Source: Tethybacter castelli
Lineage (GTDB): Bacteria; Pseudomonadota; Gammaproteobacteria; Tethybacterales; Tethybacteraceae
Direction: 5' to 3'
Assembly (NCBI GenBank): GCA_036679665.1
Contig: JAZHEJ010000041.1
Location: 1 to 64,000 of the forward strand
Length of the DNA stretch: 64,000 bases
Shown: one piece after another, positions 49,348 through 57,183 of the stretch
How positions within the stretch are numbered: position 1 is the first letter of the stretch
Layout of the letters: the number at the start of each line of letters is the position of its first letter
Notes under the pieces: generated by a model
Database searches by the model: none
Told to the model about the DNA's origin: nothing
What the model saw: only the letters and a program-made list of their open reading frames with translations
Made by a program: the position numbers and the translations under genes

Positions 49348-49837
49348 ACCAGCTGTTCAGGCTACTGCTGTCGCAATGTTGCTAACCTTCCAAATAGTTG
49401 CGGCCGGTGAATTGGATTTGAATGAGCTAATCAGACAACATGCTCAGGCTAGTCAGACGCAACCTTCAGAACAGGCTGCGGTACTAGTGTCGTTTAGCAT
49501 TCCAACCGTTAGTCTGCGCGTGCTTGCCAGGCAAGCAGGAGAGCTAGGGATAAGGATGGTATTGCGCGGATTAGTCGACGATAGCGTAACCGTAACCGCT
49601 GCTCAAATTTTTGCGATTGATCCTGACCAGCTCGCAATTTGGGAAATAGATCCGCGCCTGTATGAACAATTTGATATCAATGCGGTACCGACGTTGGTCA
49701 TATGGAATGCCGATGACAAACTTATCGCGCAAGGCGAAGTGTCGTTAGATTACGCACTAGATTTTTTAGAGCAGCAAAAAACACCGTTGGCCGCCTACGC
49801 CGCACAGTTGCGCTCACGCTTGGTGGATGCGCGATGA
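49286..49837 (+). CDS. trbC: T4SS protein TrbC (F-type)
   Basis: A periplasmic F-type TrbC protein with a thioredoxin-like fold but no CxxC. The recognisable core is VLVSFSIPTVSLRVLARQAGELGIRMVLRGL, then VPTLVIWN. The start is uncertain: the longest frame opens at GTG 49286, deep inside traU. A GTG at 49328 or TTG at 49331 gives a clean signal peptide (SLAKPAVQATAVAMLLTFQ) and less overlap. The 3' end overlaps traN (ATGA). Confidence 0.87.
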   Translation: MKILLMCCFASVVAVLVSLAKPAVQATAVAMLLTFQIVAAGELDLNELIRQHAQASQTQPSEQAAVLVSFSIPTVSLRVLARQAGELGIRMVLRGLVDDSVTVTAAQIFAIDPDQLAIWEIDPRLYEQFDINAVPTLVIWNADDKLIAQGEVSLDYALDFLEQQKTPLAAYAAQLRSRLVDAR

Positions 49838-51729
49838 AAAATTATTTGGCGCACATAGCGTTATATTTGTTGGTGATTTTTCCACTTGCAACAAGTGCTG
49901 ATCCGGCGACGCTAAATCACGCACAAGTCCAGCCGTTGTTGGATCGGCTATATGATCCTGACAGCACGCTGGTTACCGATTACAACTACCTAAATATCGC
50001 AAGCTTACTTCGAGCTCAGCAGCAGGCATGCGATGTAAATTCATCCTCGCAATGCGCGGCTTTAACCGCACGCTTGTTGGCGCGGCAAAATCGTTGGGCG
50101 GGCCAATTAGCGGTGCCGACATCTGCAACTCAGCAGAGCTTCGACCCTGATTTGCCGGCCGGCACCTGTGTTACGGTTACGGTTGCCGTTGAGCCGCAGC
50201 TCAAGATGTGTCGCGTTGATGCGCCGCTAGATTCAACCCAACTGGTCACCACTACAGGCCATGTTGCGCAGATCGGTTCGAACACCGAATATGTGCGCTT
50301 ACTTGGAGGCGGTGACGCATATCAGGTCGCAACCGCCGGCATCGAAACGTTGTATGTGGTAACGCTTGAAATTCCCGATCGAGATTTGGTGACCGGTTTT
50401 GAGCTGGTGTTCGTCAATATCGATTCATTGGTGAGCATGAGTCTCAACGACGGACCGCTACCGATTCAATTAAATAACGACCGCAGGTTGTGTGGCGAAC
50501 AAATCGCCATTGTCTGTGCGCCGTTGACCGCCGCGACGTTAGACAGCTTACCTGGTTTTGACGTAACGCGCTATTTAAATCCCGGGCTTAATCATATCGG
50601 CATAACGGTGCGTTCAACGCCGCAGGCTAATAGCCAGATCGTGTTTAGGGTAAGAACAAATCAGTCGGAGGTCATATCAAGTCGCGATGATGAACTTCCT
50701 TTTTGTAGTCAAGTGACGTCCGCCGGGTGCGAGTTGGCGCAAGAGCGTCAACCATGTGATCCGGCAAGCGAAGATGATTGTGATCCAAGTGTACGGGTCT
50801 ATCACTGTCTGGCGGATCAAAGCGATACGCACGTGCGTTGTGGTTTGCCTCAGACTTGCGCAGGTGCATCTTGCACGCCGCGGGTGGCCACGGACAACCT
50901 TGAAGATTTTGCTCCCGCTTTGGCTCGGCTTGAGATGGCGCGTCAGGCCGGGCATTATCTTGATAACTATAATCTGCGCATCTTCGCCGGTACCGAAGCA
51001 CAGTGTCGGGACAAGGTGTTGTTCGGGCTGTCAGATTGTTGTCGCGCCGATGCAACCGGCAATAATTCCACCAATCGCCAAGCACTGGCTCAACTTGGCA
51101 TTAGTTTGGCGGTGAGAGGAATAGAGTCGATAGGTAGCGAACACACCTTCGACTCGTTATTTTTAAATAACAGATTGGCGAACAGCTTGCTAGGGTTAGG
51201 CAAGGGAGTACAAGGCATATCTTCGGCATTTGCGCCTTCGTTGTCTTACTATGGTCTGGAAGTCAGCATTTCAAACGGAGTGTTGTCGTTCGGTTTTGAT
51301 CCGGCTTCGTTCGCGTTAGCCGTCTCGTTGGCGGTCCTGGCGAATTTACTCGAATGCGACAATCAAGAACAATTGCTAGGCTTGCAGGTTGGTGCCGGGC
51401 TGTGCACCAAAGTTCGCGACTGGTGCAGTAGCAGAGGATTATTCGGATGTCGCGAAGAACGCGAAGCTTACTGCTGTTACAACTCGCGCCTCGCCCGCTT
51501 GATCGCAGGCCAGGCCAATGTTCAGCTTAACCGGGCGATTGACGACTGTAGCGGTCTGAAAGTTGAGCAGCTAGGCGAGCTTGATTTTTCCGAAATTGAT
51601 TTGGAGGAATTTGTTGCGGAGTTGGGAATTCCTGATGTTGACAGTGAATTGCTCAGGTTTCGTTCCGAAAATGCCGCAGAGTTAAAACGATCACGCCAAC
51701 GCGGTACCCGGTGGGTGGAGCTTAAGTGA
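49834..51729 (+). CDS. traN: T4SS mating-pair stabilisation protein TraN
   Basis: A 631-residue exported Cys-rich protein. In conjugation TraN sits in the outer membrane and stabilises contact with the recipient. A signal peptide ends LATSA. The C-terminal half has dense Cys motifs (CSQVTSAGCELAQERQPC, CRDKVLFGLSDCCRA, CSSRGLFGCREEREAYCCYNS) including the conserved FGLSDCC region. The N-terminal third has weaker likeness and may form the variable tip. It overlaps the small gene at 51726. Confidence 0.9.
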   Translation: MKNYLAHIALYLLVIFPLATSADPATLNHAQVQPLLDRLYDPDSTLVTDYNYLNIASLLRAQQQACDVNSSSQCAALTARLLARQNRWAGQLAVPTSATQQSFDPDLPAGTCVTVTVAVEPQLKMCRVDAPLDSTQLVTTTGHVAQIGSNTEYVRLLGGGDAYQVATAGIETLYVVTLEIPDRDLVTGFELVFVNIDSLVSMSLNDGPLPIQLNNDRRLCGEQIAIVCAPLTAATLDSLPGFDVTRYLNPGLNHIGITVRSTPQANSQIVFRVRTNQSEVISSRDDELPFCSQVTSAGCELAQERQPCDPASEDDCDPSVRVYHCLADQSDTHVRCGLPQTCAGASCTPRVATDNLEDFAPALARLEMARQAGHYLDNYNLRIFAGTEAQCRDKVLFGLSDCCRADATGNNSTNRQALAQLGISLAVRGIESIGSEHTFDSLFLNNRLANSLLGLGKGVQGISSAFAPSLSYYGLEVSISNGVLSFGFDPASFALAVSLAVLANLLECDNQEQLLGLQVGAGLCTKVRDWCSSRGLFGCREEREAYCCYNSRLARLIAGQANVQLNRAIDDCSGLKVEQLGELDFSEIDLEEFVAELGIPDVDSELLRFRSENAAELKRSRQRGTRWVELK

Positions 51730-52067
51730 AAAAACTAGGTTTGCTTTGTGTCGTGTTGTTGCCATTGATGGCTCAAGCAGCCACATTTGAAGATTTGCTT
51801 AAGTTGGCAAATTTAAATCAAGGTAGTTCGCAGGAACTACCGGTCGAAGGGCTGCTCGAAACTGAATTGCGCGAGCGAATAGGTGGCGGCAGGCTAGTGG
51901 GCAAAGCTAGATGGCTAAACAATTTAGAGGAGTTGGGTTGTGCTCGGTATGAGGTCCAACTTGCAATTGCTATCGACACTAAACGTACTGAGCTTGCCAC
52001 GGTGCGAATAAATTGGTGTCGCAACGGATTGCCGCCGGCTAGCCAGGCCGGATCCGTTGGGCCGTGA
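51726..52067 (+). CDS. Small exported T4SS-linked protein of unknown function
   Basis: A 113-residue protein starting at GTG 51726, in a GTGA overlap with traN. A clear signal peptide (LGLLCVVLLPLMAQA) leaves a mature protein of ~95 residues. It has two Cys (in LGCARYEV and NWCRNG) that could form one disulfide. It stands between traN and traF and overlaps traF by 4 bp, so it is part of the operon. I recognise no family. Confidence 0.72.
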   Translation: MKKLGLLCVVLLPLMAQAATFEDLLKLANLNQGSSQELPVEGLLETELRERIGGGRLVGKARWLNNLEELGCARYEVQLAIAIDTKRTELATVRINWCRNGLPPASQAGSVGP

Positions 52068-52858
52068 TACCGCTACGCGCATTATTGTTCGGGTTGCTTG
52101 TGCCGATTGCGGCTATGGCAAAAACCGACACGTATTGGGATCAGCATAATAGCGGCTGGTTTTGGTACGCCACGCCGCCGATCGAGCCTGAGATTGCGCC
52201 GTTGCCGATACCGTTAGCTGATCAAAAGCCGTCGATTAGCGAAATTCCACCTGAAGTGGCGGCGCATGAAAAGTTGCAGCGCCAACTTGAAAACACCCGC
52301 TCGGTTGCGATCATGAATCCAACATTGCAAAACGTTACCGATTATTTGCTTGTCCAACAAGAAGTCATGCAGCGCTCAGCGCGTTTTGCGGATGTTTGGC
52401 AACGCGTGATCTGGACTACGCCGGAACTTGACTATAGCGTCACCAATCGTCCCACCAACGCCGCGGCGCTTCATACTTGGAACCGCGAACTTGAAGCGCA
52501 GCGCACGGCGCTAGTTGCCGACGCGGCACAAACCCACGGGCTGTTTTTTGTGTTCGGTCCGGATTGTATTTATTGTGCGCAAATCGCGCAGACCTTGCGA
52601 CGGGTTAGCGGGCAATTTGGATTTACCGTACAAGCGGTCGCAGTCGCTGGCGCCGTCAACGAGGATTTTCCCGATGCGTGGCCTGATAACGGTTTTGTCG
52701 AAGCAGCGCAGATCAGCAGCCTGCCGGCAATCGTACTCGCTAGCTTAGCTCCCGGGCACCAACAGCTGACCTTGCTTGCTTCAGGGCCGCTTGCGGACGA
52801 TGAGCTGATTGAGCGTATCGCGGTGCTTACCGGTGTTCCGATCGGAGATAGATTTTGA
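52064..52858 (+). CDS. traF: T4SS protein TraF (thioredoxin-like)
   Basis: A 264-residue exported protein needed for pilus assembly. Start GTG 52064, signal peptide LLFGLLVPIAAMA. The mature N-terminus DTYWDQHNSGWFWYATPP is the TraF hallmark. The C-terminal thioredoxin-like domain has a CIYC motif in FVFGPDCIYCAQIAQTLR near residues 168-171, followed by the cis-Pro SLPAIVLAS. Many plasmid TraF proteins have lost this CxxC; here it is kept, suggesting a second redox-active protein besides DsbC. Confidence 0.9.
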   Translation: MIPLRALLFGLLVPIAAMAKTDTYWDQHNSGWFWYATPPIEPEIAPLPIPLADQKPSISEIPPEVAAHEKLQRQLENTRSVAIMNPTLQNVTDYLLVQQEVMQRSARFADVWQRVIWTTPELDYSVTNRPTNAAALHTWNRELEAQRTALVADAAQTHGLFFVFGPDCIYCAQIAQTLRRVSGQFGFTVQAVAVAGAVNEDFPDAWPDNGFVEAAQISSLPAIVLASLAPGHQQLTLLASGPLADDELIERIAVLTGVPIGDRF

Positions 52859-54204
52859 AAATTTGCGCTGTGATACTTTGGGCGCAACTGATTGCATCAA
52901 GTTTGATTATGTCGTCAAGCGAGGCGCAGATCGAGCAAAGTATGCGCAGCATGTTTAACAATTTGGGCGCGTACGGGCAGGTCAACGGCCCTAGCTATAT
53001 AGCTGCGCAAAGCAGACATGTGTTTTCCGGCGGCGGACTTACCTACCGTGCGCCGCGGCAAAATTATCAGTTGCTCAGCGCCACCGGGCCTAGTTTGCGT
53101 GCCGGATGCGGCGGTATCGATTTGTATGCCGGATCGTTTTCGTTTATCAACAAAGACCAGTTTGTGCAGATGCTAAACAATATTGCGGCCAACAGTGTCG
53201 GGCTGGCGTTCAAGACCGCGTTGTGTTCCACTTCCGCAAATTTGTGTCAGGCGATTGAAGATCTGCAGCGGACCGTCCAAAGTTTGAACCGGTTTAATAT
53301 CGATTCGTGCGAATCCGCCAAGCAAATCGTCGGCGGTTTTATGGGTACTTCGGCGCAGGTGTCGCAAAGCGCCTGTCAGGCAACCAGTTGGGTATCCGGA
53401 CTCGCCAGCGACGCCAGCGACGCGCGCGCTCAGTGCGCCGAACCTACGTCATTCGCGCAGATCCGCGCTAATGCCGCAACCGGCAGTGAAGCCAAACAGC
53501 AGCCCGTCGAGTTTGTCGGCGGCAACCTAACCTGGCAGATTCTCGCTTCGTCCGCGTCAGGTTTGAGTGTGACGGACCGCGAGTTTTTGCAATCGATGCT
53601 CGGCACGCACGTGGTAGCCACGGTGTCCCTTAGTTTGCAGCATTATCCGCCGACGATTACCAGTGTGGCAGATCTGAATGAGCATGAAATCGTTTTGCTC
53701 AAATGCGGCAATACCGTCACCTGTTTAGATGTCCAGGCAACCAGGGTTACTTTGTCGACTTCGTTCATTGAGCTAGCCCGCGATCGTCTTGCTGATATGC
53801 GCACGCGTTTGGCGAATGGAACCCAGCTGACAACTGAGCAGGCCAACCTTGTTGCCGGCGCGCCAATTCCGGTACTTGCTTTATTGCAAGCGGATCTGGC
53901 CGGAGCTGTCGGACTTGCCGATATCGCCGTCGAAGCAATCGCATATTCGGCGGCGCATCATTTTCTGGCTACCACTTTACGCCAGGCGGCAAGCGGTGCT
54001 TCAGCTTGGCGTTCGCGCAGTGTCAACGAAGCTGACCTGGCCCGCGCACTGGTGGTTGATTCGCGCACTGTGCGCAATGAACTGGCAAGAGAAATGCATG
54101 TTGCGGTATCCAGGGTTAATGAATTGCTTAATGTCAGTGCGCAAGTACGTGATTTACGTACCAGGCTAGCCGGGGATATGCTCGGGTCGATTAGTCAGCC
54201 TTAG
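52855..54204 (+). CDS. traH: T4SS protein TraH
   Basis: A 449-residue exported protein, start TTG 52855 (4-bp overlap with traF). Signal peptide near AQLIASSLIMSSSEAQ. Family features include RSMFNNLGAYGQVNGPSYIAAQ, HVFSGGGLTYRAP, LRAGCGGIDLYAGSFSFI and the coiled-coil C-terminal part. In F systems TraH works with TraF, TraU and TraW in pilus extension and retraction. traG begins 1 bp after its stop. Confidence 0.92.
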   Translation: MKICAVILWAQLIASSLIMSSSEAQIEQSMRSMFNNLGAYGQVNGPSYIAAQSRHVFSGGGLTYRAPRQNYQLLSATGPSLRAGCGGIDLYAGSFSFINKDQFVQMLNNIAANSVGLAFKTALCSTSANLCQAIEDLQRTVQSLNRFNIDSCESAKQIVGGFMGTSAQVSQSACQATSWVSGLASDASDARAQCAEPTSFAQIRANAATGSEAKQQPVEFVGGNLTWQILASSASGLSVTDREFLQSMLGTHVVATVSLSLQHYPPTITSVADLNEHEIVLLKCGNTVTCLDVQATRVTLSTSFIELARDRLADMRTRLANGTQLTTEQANLVAGAPIPVLALLQADLAGAVGLADIAVEAIAYSAAHHFLATTLRQAASGASAWRSRSVNEADLARALVVDSRTVRNELAREMHVAVSRVNELLNVSAQVRDLRTRLAGDMLGSISQP

Positions 54205-54205
54205 G

Positions 54206-56977
54206 ATGGACTTTACGTATATTGCTTGGGGTTCGGGTGAGATTGCGGTGCGCGCTTTCAGCGCATTGGCGGTCATTTCCGCTTCGAATGAATTAATGGG
54301 CGCGCTTTCAGCGGCCGCCATTCTTAGCGTTTTGCTTCTGGCAACCGGATCGGCGTTCAATCTGTCGATCGCAAGTTTCATCGCTCCGTTGAAATTGTTG
54401 TTGGTGATCGTTCTGACCGGAGGTATTTTGCTTGCCCCGACCAGGGTCATAGTAGAAGATAGATTCGACGGACAGGATTTGTTGTGGCCCGCGGACGCCC
54501 GTATCAACGGGGTGGTGGTTGTGCAAGCGGTGCCTTTCGGCGTGGCGTTGCCGGCGGCGCTGGGCTCAACCTTGGCAGTAACATTGACACGAGTCATAGA
54601 AACTGCGATGCAGTCGGTATCCGCTGAAGATCGGCTAAGTTCAGCCGGGTTGTGGCTTAGCGCGCGCGCGTTGCGTGCGATGGCCGATCCAGGTGTGATG
54701 CAAGATGCGACGCTGGTTTCGGATTTTCGTTTTTTCTTGGAAAATTGCACTTACTACGATTTGCTCGCGCAACGGATCACGTTGAGCAATTTATTGCATT
54801 CGGCCCCGCTTAATGAACTGGCGCAAACTTCCGGCAGCATCACTTCGGTACATTCTGGCAACGGTAGCGGGCCGATCGTGGCACTTAGTTGTTCTGAAGC
54901 ATGGTCCGGAGCGGTTATCGACACCGTGCCGGTTACCGGACTCAAAGACCGGATAGATACTGAAGCTACACAGCGCAAATTTAAAGCGTGTCAATCGTTG
55001 CGCGGGATTGCGCTGGCAACCAGTAACGGTAGCGGGACGCTAGGGGCAAGTTGCGGAGACAATGTTTTCGCACATGCGATGCGAGTCTTCGGCTATAACG
55101 GATCGGTCGCTGAACAATTTCGTGAGTTGGTGGCGATTGAATTGTTGCGCGAAGGATCACATTTACTCGCCACGCAAGATCCGCAGACGATAGCGTTTGC
55201 CAGATTCATTGCTGAACGCTCGCGCAACGCAGCGTTTGTTGTCGCCGGGGAGTTGGCTGCGGTCATGTTGCCGGCGTTGCGCGGTTTGCTTGAAGCCATC
55301 ATTTTGGTACTGATGCCGGTGTTGTTGATATTGGGCATATTGTTTTTTGAACAATTTGCGCGTTATTTAAAAACCGGCTTTGCGTTAATATTGTGGTTGC
55401 AGCTGTGGCCACCGATCATGGCGGTGGTAAATAATGTCGGTCAATGGGTGCAGACCGCCGCAATTCGTTCGCACACGATTATCGCGCAAGGAAATTTCAC
55501 GGTGGCCGGAATTGAAAACCTGCTGTCAGAAATAGACACCCAGCTTGCGTTGGCGCGCTATTTGTTGGTTCTGGTTCCGGTGTTGGCATGGGCGATGGTG
55601 CGCGCCGGAGAATTCAGCGGCACGCTACTTGCGGGACGATTGCTGCAATCCGGTGAACAAGCGGCAGCCAGCGTAAGCACTCATGCGGCTCAAAACAACT
55701 GGAGCACCGATCAGGTTAATCTAGCTCCGCGCACCACGCTAGGCCCGCATGTTGCGTCGGTCGGCGATCCATGGGGCGCGGTCACCACGCAGTACCAGCA
55801 GCTTAGCACGGTCGATTTGCCGGCGAACAATCCAAGCTTTGTTGCCGCAACCCAAAGCCGCACGTTAACCACCGCGTTGGAGCAGCGCGCCGAGCAAGCC
55901 AAAACCAGCGCGCAAGAGCAACGCACCAAGTTTGCGTCCAGTGTCGAAAGCTTATATTCTGAAGCGTTCGGCAAAGATGGCAAAGAAGCGCTCAACACTT
56001 TGCGCGAACAAAAGGTGGACGACAGCACTTCGCTGCGGGCGCTAGACAGCACCGGACAGTTGATACGCCAAGCGGTGTCGCGCAACCGCTCGGTTGAGCA
56101 GCACAGTTCCACTGAACATACTTGGCGGACCGGCGTGGAAGCGGGCATCGGTTCGGGTTTTTTGCCGTTGCCGGTTTCAGTTGACGGCAAAATATCTTCG
56201 TCGCAAGATCAAGATGTGGGACTAAGCGAGCAAATGCGGCGCAGTTATGACCAGCTGTCTGATGAAAGTAAAACCGCGCTAAGCGAAGTCGGCATCGTTT
56301 TGCAACGAAGCGATTCGGTGGCCGCCAAAACCAGCTATGAACAAGTCACCAGCAGTTCATTTCAAGCCAAACTAAGCGAAGCGCAAAACCAGCTTGAGTC
56401 ATACACCCAAACCGAACAGGTTGCTCAGCGCCTGTCAAACGCCAGCCACATCGCCAGCAGCAACAGTAAAGCGGTGGTGCAAGAATTACTAAAAGATCCG
56501 CAACAAGCGGCTTTGCTAGCGCAATTTCATCAGCTTTATCATGTGCAAGGCCTGCCGTTTGGACAAGCGTGGTCTCAGGCTCAACAGCAAAGCGGGGTTA
56601 CGCTTGATGTCGAACAAGTAGCCGACAAATTGCTTGGCAACCAACAATTCCAACTAGATAACTCAAGCCAAGATTCGTTTTCCGCACAGCAAGATTATCA
56701 AGAAAACCGCAAGCAGGTTGAAAGTGCGCCAATCGCGGATGTTCCTGCGACACCGGAAATAAAACAAGCGGATCAACAACTGCAAAACGCCAAACAAACC
56801 CAACAGCAAAAATTGCCGGCCCCCGGCGAACAGTTTTATCAGGACAGTCGGGCCATCGATCGGACTATTCGCGATAGCGATGATGAAGTTATGGTTATCC
56901 CCGACCGGTCGCTATGGCGCGAAGGTGACAAACGTCTGACCGAAGTGTTGACCAGTTCTGAAGATGACAAAAAATGA
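54206..56977 (+). CDS. traG: T4SS protein TraG
   Basis: A 923-residue inner-membrane protein for pilus assembly and mating-pair stabilisation. The N-terminal half has five or more hydrophobic helices, including LLLVIVLTGGILLAPTRV, ALRGLLEAIILVLMPVLLIL and ALILWLQLWPPIMAVVNNV. The latter half is a long soluble helical, Gln/Ser-rich periplasmic domain. The final 80 codons and stop lie within a 243-bp sequence (56739-56981) duplicated exactly at 62121-62363. It is the last T4SS gene seen, and no traD or traI follows. Confidence 0.92.
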   Translation: MDFTYIAWGSGEIAVRAFSALAVISASNELMGALSAAAILSVLLLATGSAFNLSIASFIAPLKLLLVIVLTGGILLAPTRVIVEDRFDGQDLLWPADARINGVVVVQAVPFGVALPAALGSTLAVTLTRVIETAMQSVSAEDRLSSAGLWLSARALRAMADPGVMQDATLVSDFRFFLENCTYYDLLAQRITLSNLLHSAPLNELAQTSGSITSVHSGNGSGPIVALSCSEAWSGAVIDTVPVTGLKDRIDTEATQRKFKACQSLRGIALATSNGSGTLGASCGDNVFAHAMRVFGYNGSVAEQFRELVAIELLREGSHLLATQDPQTIAFARFIAERSRNAAFVVAGELAAVMLPALRGLLEAIILVLMPVLLILGILFFEQFARYLKTGFALILWLQLWPPIMAVVNNVGQWVQTAAIRSHTIIAQGNFTVAGIENLLSEIDTQLALARYLLVLVPVLAWAMVRAGEFSGTLLAGRLLQSGEQAAASVSTHAAQNNWSTDQVNLAPRTTLGPHVASVGDPWGAVTTQYQQLSTVDLPANNPSFVAATQSRTLTTALEQRAEQAKTSAQEQRTKFASSVESLYSEAFGKDGKEALNTLREQKVDDSTSLRALDSTGQLIRQAVSRNRSVEQHSSTEHTWRTGVEAGIGSGFLPLPVSVDGKISSSQDQDVGLSEQMRRSYDQLSDESKTALSEVGIVLQRSDSVAAKTSYEQVTSSSFQAKLSEAQNQLESYTQTEQVAQRLSNASHIASSNSKAVVQELLKDPQQAALLAQFHQLYHVQGLPFGQAWSQAQQQSGVTLDVEQVADKLLGNQQFQLDNSSQDSFSAQQDYQENRKQVESAPIADVPATPEIKQADQQLQNAKQTQQQKLPAPGEQFYQDSRAIDRTIRDSDDEVMVIPDRSLWREGDKRLTEVLTSSEDDKK

Positions 56978-56981
56978 CAAG
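56739..56981 (+). repeat. 243-bp direct repeat, left copy (3' end of traG)
   Basis: Begins ATGTTCCTGCGACACC and ends AAAAAATGACAAG. It covers the last 80 codons of traG, its TGA stop and 4 bp beyond. I compared it base by base with 62121-62363 and found no difference. Sequence diverges immediately outside both ends. Confidence 0.97.
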
Positions 56982-57048
56982 GTTAGCGGGTTTCACGTAC
57001 ACAATTAAATGAATGTGATCGCACTGGCAACTAACTTAGTCGCGCGTA

Positions 57049-57106
57049 ATAACTATTTAAAGCTGGTTCACCTTCAGTTTAATAGTTATGCAGTGCACCA
57101 TGGTGC
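57049..57106. promoter_or_regulatory. Inverted repeats and promoter region upstream of the methyltransferase
   Basis: ATAACTATT (57049-57057) and AATAGTTAT (57081-57089) form a 9-bp inverted repeat, extendable inward with single-base bulges. A perfect 12-bp palindrome GCACCATGGTGC follows at 57095-57106. A TATAAT at 57140-57145 is a plausible -10 for the methyltransferase gene, whose GTG start is at 57184. The -35 is not evident. The palindromes may be operators for the N-terminal HTH of the methyltransferase. Confidence 0.5.
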
Positions 57107-57183
57107 TGACTTCCTTTTTTTAGGAAACAGCTAATATCCTATAATGAGTTTGCATACTTTTATTATTAATTAGGTTAGATTTT

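Noticed and set aside
55711..56190. 159-codon minus-strand frame inside traG
   Set aside because: Antisense to a conserved long gene in Ser/Ala-rich sequence; composition explains the open frame.
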